From the NCBI GenBank assembly GCA_903939115.1, contig CAJAFV010000056.1, forward strand, positions 62,001 to 126,000: DNA of 64,000 nucleotides. The letters are read 5' to 3'. This stretch comes from an uncultured Geobacteraceae bacterium (GTDB lineage: Bacteria; Desulfobacterota; Desulfuromonadia; Geobacterales; Pseudopelobacteraceae). A model generated the notes under the pieces. It had not been told where the DNA came from and did no database searches. It was given only the letters and a program-made list of their open reading frames with translations. A program made the translations under genes and the position numbers. Numbering within the stretch: the first letter of the stretch is position 1; every line of letters starts with the position of its first letter. Below, piece by piece: positions 20,858 through 31,000 of this stretch.

Positions 20858-21246
20858 TTGGATTAGTACTTGTTACCCATGCCGGTCTTGCGACCGCTCT
20901 TAAAATGTCGGCAGAGATGATTGTCGGCCCCATTGAGCGCTGTACGGCAGTAGAAGTAGTACCTGATGATCGGGCGGATGACATCATGGCACGTGTTGTT
21001 GCTGCCGTTGAAACGGTGCAATCAGAGGGTGCTATTATCATGACTGATCTTTTTGGAGGCACGCCGTCTAATATGGCACTATCTTTTTTGAAAGAAGGGT
21101 GTGTTGAAGTTGTCACCGGGGCAAATTTGCCGATGTTGATTGAATTTTGTTCGCGCCGTGATAAGATGCCGGTTGCTGAACTTGCGGCAGGTTTGCAGCG
21201 CAGCGGCCGAGAAGGAATCATCGTCGCTGGAGAATTTCTGAAGTAA
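20854..21246 (+). CDS. PTS EIIA component, mannose/fructose type
   Basis: Small phosphocarrier of 130 residues, of the EIIA-Man family. The phosphorylated His is His9 in 'GLVLVTHAGLATAL', and 'MTDLFGGTPSNMAL' is the family signature. There are no EIIB, EIIC or EIID genes adjacent, so it is more likely a regulatory output of the PTS than part of a sugar importer. It sits between rapZ and the HPr gene, both on the same strand, separated from HPr by 27 bp. Confidence 0.92.
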   Translation: MIGLVLVTHAGLATALKMSAEMIVGPIERCTAVEVVPDDRADDIMARVVAAVETVQSEGAIIMTDLFGGTPSNMALSFLKEGCVEVVTGANLPMLIEFCSRRDKMPVAELAAGLQRSGREGIIVAGEFLK

Positions 21247-21273
21247 AAAGTGAATGCCGGGGAACCAGGGATT

Positions 21274-21540
21274 ATGCTCCAAAAAGATTTTATGATCATA
21301 AACAAGCTCGGATTGCATGCTCGCGCGTCAGCTCTTTTTGTAAAAACAGCCAGCCGTTTTAGTTCTAATGTCATGCTTTCCCGCGAGGATGTTGAAGTTA
21401 ACGGAAAAAGCATAATGGGTATCATGATGCTCGCTGCCTCAAAAGGCTCTTTAGTATGCCTGACCGTTGCCGGCGCAGATGAAGATGATGCATTTCAGAC
21501 CATCGGCGACCTTATAGCCAACGGGTTTGGAGAGGAATAA
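21274..21540 (+). CDS. ptsH: HPr phosphocarrier protein
   Basis: Phosphocarrier that accepts phosphate from EI on His15 and passes it to EIIA. The start at ATG 21274 gives an 88-residue protein in which the active histidine in 'KLGLHARAS' is exactly residue 15 and the regulatory serine in 'NGKSIMGIMML' is exactly residue 46, which supports this start over the GTG at 21250. Ser46 is the target of the HprK encoded upstream. The ptsI start follows 2 bp after the stop. Confidence 0.95.
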   Translation: MLQKDFMIINKLGLHARASALFVKTASRFSSNVMLSREDVEVNGKSIMGIMMLAASKGSLVCLTVAGADEDDAFQTIGDLIANGFGEE

Positions 21541-21541
21541 T

Positions 21542-23284
21542 ATGCAGATTTTCTCTGGAATCGCGGCTTCGCCCGGGATTGCAATGGGAAGATTGTGTAT
21601 TATTGATCGTCATCACACCGTTGTATCAGAATATCCGATTCCTTCAGATGCAGTTAGCCACGAAATTGCCCGCCTGGCCAGGGCGATAGAAGATACCCGC
21701 CTTGAACTTGAAAGCCTGAAATCCCACCTTGCAGAAACAAACGGTGAAGATCACCTCTTTTTTATTGAAACCCACCTGATGATTCTGGCTGATGAACGTC
21801 TGGTCTCTGAAGCCTCCGAGATCATCAGGACCGGTTTGATCAATGCGGAAGGTGCTTTGCGGCGTACTCTTCATCGCTACCGTGAAACGTTTGCACGTAT
21901 TGATGATCCGTATTTGCGTGAACGTATCAGCGATGTTGAGACCGTTATCGAGCGGGTATTACGCAGCATGAACGGTGACGTTGCAGAGCCGCTTCCGCAA
22001 AATGATGATCTGATGATTATTGCCGCCCACGATTTCACCCCCGCCGATATGCTTCAGATCAATCGTAATCATGTACTTGCTATCATAACAGAGATTGGCG
22101 GCCGGACTTCCCATACGGCAATATTGGCGCGTGCTCTTGACCTGCCGGCGGTCATGGGGGTTGAGGGGATAACAGATCTGCTCCCGGATGGTATCGTCGT
22201 TATTGTTGACGGGTTATCCGGAACGGTGACAGTTGATCCCGATCAGGAAACGTTCCAATCTGCGCTGCGTCGCAAGCAGCATTATGAATATGTTGAATCT
22301 GAACTTCTGAAATTCGCCCCCCTTCCTGCGGTTACCCGTGATGGCCACCAGATGCATCTGCGTGGAAATGTCGAGATACCGGAGGAAGGTGCTTCTCTGC
22401 TGGAGCACGGCGGGAGTGGCGTCGGTCTGTACCGGACCGAAATGCTTTTTATGAACCGCCCTTTCATGCCGGATGAAGAGGAACAGGTGCAGATTTACCG
22501 TTCGATGCAGTTGGCTATTGCGCCTCATCCGCTCACCATTAGAACTCTTGATGCAGGAGGCGATAAACTTCTGGAAGGCATGGACCATTCCGCAGAAGCA
22601 AATCCGGCTCTTGGGGCTCGTGCTATCCGTCTTTCACTGAGTATGCCGGAAGAATTTAAAAAACAGCTGCGGGCTATATTGCGGGTCAGCGTTGATGGCC
22701 CCGTCAGAATCATGTTCCCGATGATTTCGGGAATGGAAGAGGTCCGCACGGCAAAAGCTCTGCTCGAAGAAGCTAAGCGTGAGTTGACCGCATCCGGTAT
22801 TTCTTTTGATAGTACGGTTCAAGTCGGAATTATGATTGAAATACCGGCTGCAGTTACCCTTGCCGACCTGCTTGCGCGTGAAGTTGATTTTTTCAGTGTC
22901 GGTACGAACGACCTGATTCAATATACTCTGGCGATTGATCGAAGCAACGAACAGCTCTCACATATGTATCAGCCGCTCCATCCAGCTGTACTGAGATCGC
23001 TGCGCCGGATTGTTCAGGCCGCACATGGCGCCGGAATCCCGGCGGGTCTCTGCGGTGAAATGGCCGGAGAACCTCTCTATCTGCCGGTTCTGTTAGGCCT
23101 TGGTTTTGATGAACTCTCAATGGGTGCCGGTTCAATCCTCCGGGTGAAGCAGATTCTCCGCCGCTGCACTCTCGAGCGCGCCGCCAGAATAGCCGAAGGC
23201 TGTTTTGCCTTTTCCACCGCTGCCGAAGTCGAAATGTATCTGAAATCTCAAATTACTCTGGATGTTGCCGAAAGTATCGACTGA
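21542..23284 (+). CDS. ptsI: PTS enzyme I
   Basis: Phosphoenolpyruvate:protein phosphotransferase that starts the PTS cascade. The start is ATG 21542 with AGAGGA at 21531-21536, giving 580 residues. The phospho-His is about residue 191 in 'GGRTSHTAILARAL', and the PEP-binding domain shows 'GVGLYRTEMLFMNR', 'MFPMISGMEE', 'VGIMIEIPAAV' and 'AGLCGEMAGEP'. No N-terminal GAF domain is present, so this is the sugar-type rather than the nitrogen-type enzyme. The stop overlaps the pilD start (TGATG). Confidence 0.96.
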   Translation: MQIFSGIAASPGIAMGRLCIIDRHHTVVSEYPIPSDAVSHEIARLARAIEDTRLELESLKSHLAETNGEDHLFFIETHLMILADERLVSEASEIIRTGLINAEGALRRTLHRYRETFARIDDPYLRERISDVETVIERVLRSMNGDVAEPLPQNDDLMIIAAHDFTPADMLQINRNHVLAIITEIGGRTSHTAILARALDLPAVMGVEGITDLLPDGIVVIVDGLSGTVTVDPDQETFQSALRRKQHYEYVESELLKFAPLPAVTRDGHQMHLRGNVEIPEEGASLLEHGGSGVGLYRTEMLFMNRPFMPDEEEQVQIYRSMQLAIAPHPLTIRTLDAGGDKLLEGMDHSAEANPALGARAIRLSLSMPEEFKKQLRAILRVSVDGPVRIMFPMISGMEEVRTAKALLEEAKRELTASGISFDSTVQVGIMIEIPAAVTLADLLAREVDFFSVGTNDLIQYTLAIDRSNEQLSHMYQPLHPAVLRSLRRIVQAAHGAGIPAGLCGEMAGEPLYLPVLLGLGFDELSMGAGSILRVKQILRRCTLERAARIAEGCFAFSTAAEVEMYLKSQITLDVAESID

Positions 23285-24072
23285 TGACCCCACCTCTTCT
23301 CTTTCCAGCGTTTGCATTTATTTTCGGTATGGTTGTCGGCTCGTTTCTAAACGTCTGCATCTGCCGTATACCGAAAGACGAGTCAATCGTTTCCCCCCCT
23401 TCGCACTGTCCCGTCTGTTCCTATCAGATTCGTTGGTATGACAATATCCCGGTCGTTAGCTACATTCTTTTGCGGGGAAAATGCCGAGGGTGTGGTGCTC
23501 ACATTTCACTTCAGTACCCGTTAGTCGAACTGCTCAACGGTACACTGACACTTTTACTTTTCCTCCGCTTTGGCCCGACGCTCGCTTTTGCAGCGCTCTT
23601 TCTGCTCTGCTCATCTCTTGTTGTTGTCACATTTATCGATATTGAGCACCAGATAATACCTGATGAAATATCGCTGTCCGGCATTGTGATAGGGTTTGTT
23701 CTCTCTTTCTTTCTGAAAGGCCACTCCTGGCTGAATTCTCTGCTCGGTATTCTGCTTGGTGGCGGCACTCTGCTGCTGGTTGCCTACGCGTATCAGCGCT
23801 TGACCGGCAAAGATGGTATGGGGGGGGGAGATATCAAGCTGCTGGCTATGATGGGCGCTTATCTGGGATGGAAATCAGTGCCGTTTATCATATTTGCCAG
23901 CTCATTGGTCGGCTCGCTGGTAGGTATTTCGATTATGCTGTTTCAGAAAAAAGATTCCAAGCTGGCAATCCCGTTTGGACCGTATCTTGCTTTTGGTGCT
24001 CTGTTGTACATATTCTACGGTAAGCCGCTCATCCGGTGGTATCTGGGTTTGAGCGGTTTTGGCCAGGGGTAG
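23284..24072 (+). CDS. pilD: Prepilin peptidase / N-methyltransferase
   Basis: Inner-membrane aspartic protease that cleaves and methylates type IV prepilins. The 262 residues show two zinc CxxC pairs in the N-terminal cytosolic loop ('CPVC' and 'CRGC'), several membrane helices, the first catalytic Asp in 'FIDIEHQIIPDEIS' and the second in 'GMGGGDIKLLAMMGAYLG' (GxGD type). It opens the pilus block; its substrates are likely the minor pilins encoded at 32960-35880 as well as the major pilin, which is not in the window. Confidence 0.95.
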   Translation: MTPPLLFPAFAFIFGMVVGSFLNVCICRIPKDESIVSPPSHCPVCSYQIRWYDNIPVVSYILLRGKCRGCGAHISLQYPLVELLNGTLTLLLFLRFGPTLAFAALFLLCSSLVVVTFIDIEHQIIPDEISLSGIVIGFVLSFFLKGHSWLNSLLGILLGGGTLLLVAYAYQRLTGKDGMGGGDIKLLAMMGAYLGWKSVPFIIFASSLVGSLVGISIMLFQKKDSKLAIPFGPYLAFGALLYIFYGKPLIRWYLGLSGFGQG

Positions 24073-24075
24073 GCC

Positions 24076-25572
24076 ATGACCGGCTATCGTCCCAGTTTAA
24101 CCGTTTCAATTCTGGCTTTTCTGGGATCACTGCTTGTATTAACCTGGCTCCTCTTCAGTCTGTTGGCATTTAACACTGCGGCCAGCGATCTGTATTTTCA
24201 AAAAGGAGAACATGCCCGCACGTTACTCAACTCTTTTGTGAGCCTTCTCCCAGACTCAATTCCGACCTATCCGGAAGGATTTATCCCCTCCGATTCACAG
24301 GCCTCACGATATATTCAAAAGCTTTCTGAAGAGTCCGCCTTCAGCCGTTTGACGCTGCTTGATAGAAACGGCACGGTGCTTTTAAGCGCCGGTCGAGATG
24401 GTAGTGATCTGTATGCTCCGTTTCAGGAGCATACAAAAACTGCGGATGGGAGTTTTATTCTTCCGGACGGCAGCGGGCTGGTTCATCTTATATCCATAAC
24501 GCGTGATGGCCAAATTGTCGGCAAGGCCGGACTGCTGCTCTCACTTGCTCCCGAAAAAGCGCGCCTGAATCGCTCGCGGGAAATTCTGATGGTCTATTTT
24601 GTACTCGACTTTATTTTGTTGCTCGGGCTAGGCTCCTTTGTTCTGTCCCGCATTGTGGTCAATCCGATAAACAGACTCCTGTCAGCTACCGAAAAAATAA
24701 CCGGTGGTCAGTATCGACAGAGGTTGAAGGTATCCGGAAGCGTGGAGCTCGCCCGACTTGCGCACGCATTTAATGAAATGGCCTCAGCGCTTGATAATAA
24801 GGATAGGCTGGTTACCGAACAGATGGCGGCTCTTGAAAGAGCAAACAGTGATCTTCGCCAGGCCCGGGAGGAGTCGCTTCGCATCGAAAAAATGGCTTCC
24901 ATCGGGCTGCTGGCGGCCGGTATGGCTCACGAAATAGGAACACCTCTCGCATCGATCATGGGGTATGCCGAGCTCGCTGCCGGTGAGCAGTCGGACAATC
25001 CTGCTATTCAGGATTATGCCCGGCGTATCACTGACGATTGTTCCCGCATTGACCGGATCGTGCGGGGCCTTCTGGATTTTTCCCGACCGCGAACGGCGAG
25101 TGGAGCGCATGCCGATATTCGTGATGTAATAATGTCAACCGTTGATTTGATGAGCCAGCAGGGTGTTTTTAAACAGTTGAATCTCAGCGTGGCAATCGAT
25201 GATGGACTCCTCCCTGCCAGATGTGATCAGCACCAGCTGCAGCAGGTAATTATCAACCTGCTCCTCAACAGCCGTGAGGCAACCCCGGCAGGAGGGACCA
25301 TAAACATCAGGGCCTGCCAAAAAACATCTCACATCCGTTTGGATGTCATTGACAGTGGCGCCGGTATTCCCGACGAGTCCATGAAACATATTTTTGACCC
25401 GTTTTATACGACCAGACAGCCCGGCAAGGGGACAGGTCTCGGGTTGGCGATATCTGCGCGGATTGTTGAGGGGTTCGGCGGACGCATATCGGCATCAAGT
25501 GTTGTTGGTGAAGGGAGCTGTTTCACCGTTCTGCTGCCGCTGGCAGCTGCGGAAGAGGGGGGAGATGCGTGA
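24076..25572 (+). CDS. Membrane sensor histidine kinase (NtrB/PilS-like)
   Basis: Membrane sensor of 498 residues. There are two membrane helices (about residues 9-33 and 170-192) enclosing a periplasmic sensor domain, then a HAMP domain, a coiled coil, a HisKA motif 'AAGMAHEIGTPLASIMG' with intact His, and a HATPase domain ('QVIINLLLNSREATPAGG', 'GTGLGLAISARIVEG'). The stop overlaps the start of the sigma-54 response regulator by 4 bp (GTGA), so the two form a two-component pair. Signal unknown. It is different from the usual PilS next to pilA, so the pilus role is inferred from location. Confidence 0.93.
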   Translation: MTGYRPSLTVSILAFLGSLLVLTWLLFSLLAFNTAASDLYFQKGEHARTLLNSFVSLLPDSIPTYPEGFIPSDSQASRYIQKLSEESAFSRLTLLDRNGTVLLSAGRDGSDLYAPFQEHTKTADGSFILPDGSGLVHLISITRDGQIVGKAGLLLSLAPEKARLNRSREILMVYFVLDFILLLGLGSFVLSRIVVNPINRLLSATEKITGGQYRQRLKVSGSVELARLAHAFNEMASALDNKDRLVTEQMAALERANSDLRQAREESLRIEKMASIGLLAAGMAHEIGTPLASIMGYAELAAGEQSDNPAIQDYARRITDDCSRIDRIVRGLLDFSRPRTASGAHADIRDVIMSTVDLMSQQGVFKQLNLSVAIDDGLLPARCDQHQLQQVIINLLLNSREATPAGGTINIRACQKTSHIRLDVIDSGAGIPDESMKHIFDPFYTTRQPGKGTGLGLAISARIVEGFGGRISASSVVGEGSCFTVLLPLAAAEEGGDA

Positions 25573-26939
25573 GCGGCTGTCAGTATATTCTCATTATTGA
25601 TGATGAAGAAAATATGCGCCATATGTTATCGGTCATGCTGACCCGCCAGGGGTATCGCGTTGATCAGGCGGCAAACGGCGCAGAAGGTTTAGCCCGTCTT
25701 GGAACAAACGCCTATGATTTTATTCTCTGTGACATCCGCATGCCTGAAATGGATGGAAAAACCTTTTTGGCAGGAGCCCTTGAACAGCACGTTTCCGCTC
25801 CGATTATTATGATGTCCGCCTATGGTTCCGTGGAAACGGCAATTGAGTGTTTGAAGCTTGGCGCCTACGATTTTATCTCAAAGCCGTTTAAAAAAGATGA
25901 GATCGTTATGGTGTTAAAAAAAGCCGAGGAGCGTGAACATCTGAAAGCAGAAAACATCCACCTGCGCGAAGTAGCCGCCGGCCAGTTTTCATTTAGTGGT
26001 ATTCTCAGCCGCAATGCCGCAATGCAGGAGCTCTTCAGCCAGATTAAAAGGGTTGCAGATTTAAAAACGACGATTCTGGTACTGGGTGAGTCCGGAACCG
26101 GAAAAGAGCTTGTTGCCCGTGCCCTTCACCAGACCGGCAGGCGCTCTGACAAACCATTTGTGGCTGTTAATTGTGGAGCGATTCCGGAAAATCTTCTTGA
26201 AAGTGAGTTGTTCGGGCATGTCAGGGGAGCGTTTACTGACGCATCCAGCGATAAAGCCGGACTTTTTGAGCAGGCAGACGGGGGTACACTGTTTCTCGAC
26301 GAGATTGGGGAGATGCCGCTTCCGTTACAGGTCAAATTGTTGCGGGTACTTCAGGAGGGTGAAATAAAACGGGTAGGAGGAACAGCCTCGAAGAAAGTCG
26401 ACGTCAGAGTGATTTCTGCCACCTCGCGTGATTTATCTGCTGATGTTGTTAGCGGCCGTTTCCGTGAAGATCTCTATTTCCGGTTGAATGTATTTTGCCT
26501 GCAGCTGCCGTCGCTGCGCGAACGGGTGGAGGATATCCCTCTGCTCGCAGAGCATTTTCTGAAACGCTATGGGAGCGACACTGATAGTCAGCCATTGCGC
26601 ATTGAGCCGGAAACAATGCGCAGCCTGATGGCACATCGCTGGCCAGGCAATGTTCGGGAACTTGAAAATGCCATCGAGCGCGCCTGCATCCTCTGTGACG
26701 GTGGTCGTATTACTCCCTCCTGTCTCCCGTCATCTATCCGCCTGCATGATGGGCCGCATTCGGTCGAGTCAACCGGTGAAGAAAGTCTTTCCATCAAAAA
26801 GGCCGAGGACGCCATTGAACGTGAATTGATCCGGAAAGCGCTTGCCAAGACAAGCGGCAATCGGACCCAGGCGGCAAAAATTCTAGAAATAAGTCATCGC
26901 TCACTGCTTTACAAACTTAAGGAATATGGCATAGAGTGA
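25569..26939 (+). CDS. Sigma-54-dependent response regulator (NtrC family)
   Basis: Transcription activator of 456 residues with a receiver domain ('[15 protein letters not shown]'), a AAA+ domain (Walker A '[15 protein letters not shown]', Walker B '[13 protein letters not shown]', Arg finger region near '[13 protein letters not shown]') and a Fis-type helix-turn-helix ('[20 protein letters not shown]'). The sigma-54-contacting loop reads GAFTDA rather than the more usual GAFTGA. The likely start is GTG 25569, coupled to the kinase gene. Its nearest candidate target is the -24/-12 promoter at 27976-27991, but direct binding sites were not identified. Confidence 0.95.
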   Translation: MSGCQYILIIDDEENMRHMLSVMLTRQGYRVDQAANGAEGLARLGTNAYDFILCDIRMPEMDGKTFLAGALEQHVSAPIIMMSAYGSVETAIECLKLGAYDFISKPFKKDEIVMVLKKAEEREHLKAENIHLREVAAGQFSFSGILSRNAAMQELFSQIKRVADLKTTILVLGESGTGKELVARALHQTGRRSDKPFVAVNCGAIPENLLESELFGHVRGAFTDASSDKAGLFEQADGGTLFLDEIGEMPLPLQVKLLRVLQEGEIKRVGGTASKKVDVRVISATSRDLSADVVSGRFREDLYFRLNVFCLQLPSLRERVEDIPLLAEHFLKRYGSDTDSQPLRIEPETMRSLMAHRWPGNVRELENAIERACILCDGGRITPSCLPSSIRLHDGPHSVESTGEESLSIKKAEDAIERELIRKALAKTSGNRTQAAKILEISHRSLLYKLKEYGIE

Positions 26940-26968
26940 CAAATAAAAAAACCCAGAAAGGAATTATC

Positions 26969-27754
26969 ATGTTTAAAGAACTCTGTATCGCAACTGCTGT
27001 CACCGGTATTCTCGCCGCATCCTCTTACGCCATGGCCAAAGAAGGGTGCGGCGGTGTTTGTGCAGCCTGTCACACCCTCACTGAAAAAGAGGCTACTGAT
27101 GTTCTCAAGAAAATTGGCGGGACCGTTACATCAGTCAAGCAATCGCCTGCTAAAGGGCTTTTTGAACTTCTTGTGGAAAAGGATGGGCAAAAAGGCATTC
27201 TCTTGATGGATTATGGCAAGAAACACCTGATTCAAGGAATGGTAGTTGATATTGAGACGCTACAGCCAGCCTCGGCACACCAGCAAAATATCACTACGCC
27301 CAAACAGCAGACCTCAGTTGATGTAACGACCATTCCGGTGAGTAATGCAGTTATTATAGGTAATCCGAAGGGTTCCAAAAAGATATATGTCTTTACCGAT
27401 CCGGACTGCCCGTACTGTCGGAAAGGTCATGAAGAACTGAATAAACTTGCGAAGATCGCCCCGGATGTAGCAATCCACATTATGCTGTTTCCGCTGCCTA
27501 TGCATCCGGCAGCCTATGATAAATCGAGAGCGATCATTGAAACTCAGGATCATGACCTGCTTGACAAGGCTTTTTCAGGCAAGGAAATAGCGAAGCCGAC
27601 CAAGGAAAGCAGTAAGAAAGCGGTTGATGAGATTGTAAAATTTGCCAATGCTCATGGTATTTCCGGTACACCGACGATGGTGATGCCCGACGGCACGATA
27701 CAGGTCGGGATGCGTGATGCCGAAACGATGAAGAAGATGATAGAAGGGAAGTAG
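26969..27754 (+). CDS. DsbC-like periplasmic thioredoxin-fold protein with N-terminal CxxCH
   Basis: Exported disulfide-exchange protein of 261 residues. The start at ATG 26969 has AGAAAGGA just upstream; an upstream GTG would place 11 polar residues before the signal peptide. A signal peptide (about 1-23) is followed by 'GVCAACHTLTEKEA', a CxxCH (residues 31-35) that could bind c-type haem, then a DsbC-type dimerization region (about 35-100) and a thioredoxin domain with active site C147-P-Y-C150 in 'FTDPDCPYCRKG' and the cis-Pro loop 'GISGTPTMVMPDG'. It lies between the two-component pair and pilY1, suggesting that it folds Cys-containing pilus proteins. Haem attachment is unproven. Confidence 0.88.
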   Translation: MFKELCIATAVTGILAASSYAMAKEGCGGVCAACHTLTEKEATDVLKKIGGTVTSVKQSPAKGLFELLVEKDGQKGILLMDYGKKHLIQGMVVDIETLQPASAHQQNITTPKQQTSVDVTTIPVSNAVIIGNPKGSKKIYVFTDPDCPYCRKGHEELNKLAKIAPDVAIHIMLFPLPMHPAAYDKSRAIIETQDHDLLDKAFSGKEIAKPTKESSKKAVDEIVKFANAHGISGTPTMVMPDGTIQVGMRDAETMKKMIEGK

Positions 27755-27850
27755 AAGGGGGCTGGAGCTGTTCCGTGTTCAGGGCGTAGGAGCTTCTGGT
27801 TCAACGGTTGCAAGGTGAATTCTTTTGGAAAACAGTGAACGTTATTTACT

Positions 27851-27889
27851 CCGTGCTATGCATTTTTTTCATAGCACGGGGTTTTTTTT
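27851..27889 (+). terminator. Rho-independent terminator after the DsbC-like gene
   Basis: A perfect 10 bp stem (27851-27860 paired with 27870-27879) with a 9-base loop is followed by a run of eight T (27882-27889). It separates the two-component/DsbC unit from the pilY1 unit, which has its own promoter. Confidence 0.93.
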
Positions 27890-27975
27890 GTCTAAAATTA
27901 TGACCTTTTTGCGCAGGAATAATTAGCAATCATAAAAAGCATAGTAAATCAAGGTGAATAGGTGATTTTTAGCGG

Positions 27976-27991
27976 TGGCACTGAATATGCT
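27976..27991 (+). promoter_or_regulatory. Sigma-54 (-24/-12) promoter for pilY1 and minor pilins
   Basis: The site TGGCACTGAATATGCT matches the consensus TGGCAC-N5-TTGCT, with the GG and GC dinucleotides correctly spaced by 10 bases and one mismatch (A for T in the -12 element). Transcription would begin near 28002, about 40 bp before the pilY1 ATG. The gene for an NtrC-type activator ends about 1 kb upstream and rpoN is in the same window. Confidence 0.8.
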
Positions 27992-28041
27992 TTGACGCGT
28001 TATAGATGTTATTGGAGTCGTTTGTATGGGAGGTAGAAGTC

Positions 28042-31000
28042 ATGAAAAGGATTCATTTTCTATCTGTTTCAGTGGTTCTGTGCTTTGTAATGACAAGTAT
28101 TGTGTTGTTGTCTGCCTCTGCGTCCCATGCGGGTGTCACTCACATTAATGCGGCATTCGGCACCAATAATGATGGCCTCATTACTGATACAACTGCTTAC
28201 TGGCCGGCAAATGGCATCGGAGGTACTGTGGAGTTCCATTCCAGAACCTGCACGGCTACATCGCACGGTAATTGCACCAACTATAGCTATAGCTGGACGG
28301 AGATGAATTCAGGGAATAACACCGCTCAATCGCCCTACAGCAGTACGCCCGAGTTCAGGGTTACGCCAAATAATGGATTCCGGATTAAGTTCATCAGGTA
28401 TGCACAGTATTCAGAAAGTCACTGGAGCTGGGGTGACAGTATATCTTCCTGGACTCAAATTGCCATTTCCGATCAAACCGTAGCGAATACTATTAACCTG
28501 TCAAATATTGATACATCGGATACATATTATGCTCTATGGGTCTGTTTTGAGGCGGTTTCTACCAACTACACAGTCACTGCTACTGTTTATCAGGATGCAA
28601 CACCCACTACTTGTCAGGCCAATAGCTTTGTAACCCAGATCGGTTCGGTGACCGGCAACAGTGTCTACACATTGAACACATCGGTTGCATCGGGTAACAC
28701 GGTAACCGTCAAATACGTTGCCGGTTCCGGGTGCGAAGTTCAGGATGTGCTGTTCAACGGCAACTCTGTCGGTGCGCAGTCGAGTCCGTACACGACCACG
28801 TCGACGATCATCGGAACTTCCACAATTGTGATCAAATTCAGACCGGTTTCTTATATCATAACATCTTCCATAAATGCTGCCAGTCCTGGATATGCGTCAG
28901 GAACCGGACTCGCGACCTCCGGAACCATTAGCCCCATGGGAGCAACTTCGGTTGGCAAGACTGCCAGTCAGATGTTTACCATTACTCCGGCAACCGGTTA
29001 CCGGATTCTTAATGTGAGGGTAACAGATACCAATGTTGCCGGGTATACCAACAAGGATTTGGGATCAATTTCAAATCAGTACGGAACGTCGTATACCTTC
29101 AATAATGTAACGGCCGACGGGACACTTATTGTTACTTTTGCCGTTGATTCGACAACGTTAGACAACTACTGCCAGACGCCGCAGTTTCTTTCAAGTCAGA
29201 CCAACCTGAAACCAAATGTACTGATCATTTTTGATACATCGGGCAGTATGGGTGACTCCGCATATTCTATAAACAATGCTTCATATTCATCGAGTAAAAC
29301 CTATTACGGCTATTATGATACCACCAAGATGTACAAAATCACCTCCAGCACAGTTCATACTATCAATAGTGCCGGCTTGAACAAGGCAGCGGCATGCTCT
29401 TCTCAATCTACAAACAATATCTGCTCGGGCAATGAGTTGAATTTCAGAAATATGAAGAAGGTTGACGTTATCCGTAAAATACTGATGGGGGGGAAAGTCA
29501 AGGATCGCACCGCCACTACCAAATATCTGGTCACCAATAACAGCAAAGAAGTTGAATACGGCGCCGATCTGCCGACCGGAATAGTCCAGAAATTAAAGGA
29601 CAAGGTACGTTTTGGTCTGATGGTGTTTAATGATAACAATAATAGCGTGGCAAGTATGGGTGGGGGGGATGGCGGCAGGATAGTGACACAATTGGGTCCG
29701 ACAATTACCGCAGGCACTAGTCTGACTGATGCCGCCACTGCAGTTGACGCGCATGTCAGTACACTGGTGGCGGTGATGGAAGGTTCAGACACAAATCCGG
29801 GTGGTAACACACCGCTGGGTGAAAGCCTGTATGAAGCGATCAGGTATTTTGAAGCCAAACCGAGCGCTTATAATACCGGTGTAGATTACGGCACTATGGA
29901 TCCGATCGAGTATCCCTGTCAAAAACATTTCATCCTGTTGATAACTGATGGCCAGCCTACCAGCGATGGCAATGTGCCGGGTCAGTCAGGTTCCAACGTA
30001 ACCGATTCTGCTTTTACAACGTGGTGGAACACAGCCAAAACAAAGGCGGTCAAACCAACGGTGACTACGGACAGCTTTTTATCAGTGGCAGCCTTTTATG
30101 CCCATGTCAACGATCTGCGCAGTGCAACTGTTGGAAAAACATCCATTCTGGGCAAGCAGAGTCTGACCATCTTTACGATCTATACTTTTGGCGACGGTTC
30201 GGGAACGTCTATTTTGCAAGAGGCCGCCAAGTTTGGTGGTTTCAATGACCTGGATGAATCCGGCACGGCTGGCTATATGGTGCCTGATCAGTTGAAAGAA
30301 TATCACGCCGCAGGCACGACTGATGCGCCAAATACAGACCCTGATAATTACTATGAGGCAAGCGAAGGGGATGTGCTTGAGACAAACATAACCCAGGCTA
30401 TGTCGGACATCCTGGCGAAGGTTGCTTCGGGCACGGCTGCTTCAATTCTCAGCAACAGCGAGGGGAGCGGGGCAAATCTTCTTCAGGCGGTATTCTATCC
30501 CAACAAGATTTTTAAAAATGCTACCGAAGTGAACTGGATTGGAGAGATGCAGAACCTCTGGTATTACGTTGATCCCTTCCTTTCCAACAGCTCAATTCGC
30601 GAAGATACAGATTACACCTCTGGGAGTCACGTACTCAACCTGAAGAGCGATTATGTTACCCGGTTTTACTTCAACGATTCAGAAACGCTTGCAGAATTGA
30701 AACAGGATACCAATGGGGACGGTGCAGGTGAAACGATAAGGGCGACAGACGTTAATCCCGATGATGTCAAGAGCATCTGGAGGGCTGGCAAACTTCTCTG
30801 GGCTCGCACAGCGGAGCGCACCATTCACACCAGTTTGGATGGGCTGTCACTATACACTCCCGTTGCTGATAGCATCCCCCCCAAAGGCGGCTTTTATTCC
30901 GGAGGCACGGGGGCAACAGGCCTGATACCGTATCTTCAGGCTGCGGATCTTGCTGAAGCACAAAAACTGATTGACTATATCCGGGGAACTGACCAGACCG

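Noticed and set aside
27755-28041. c-di-GMP riboswitch before pilY1
   Set aside because: No GEMM-like conserved core was seen; the interval is explained by a terminator and a sigma-54 promoter.
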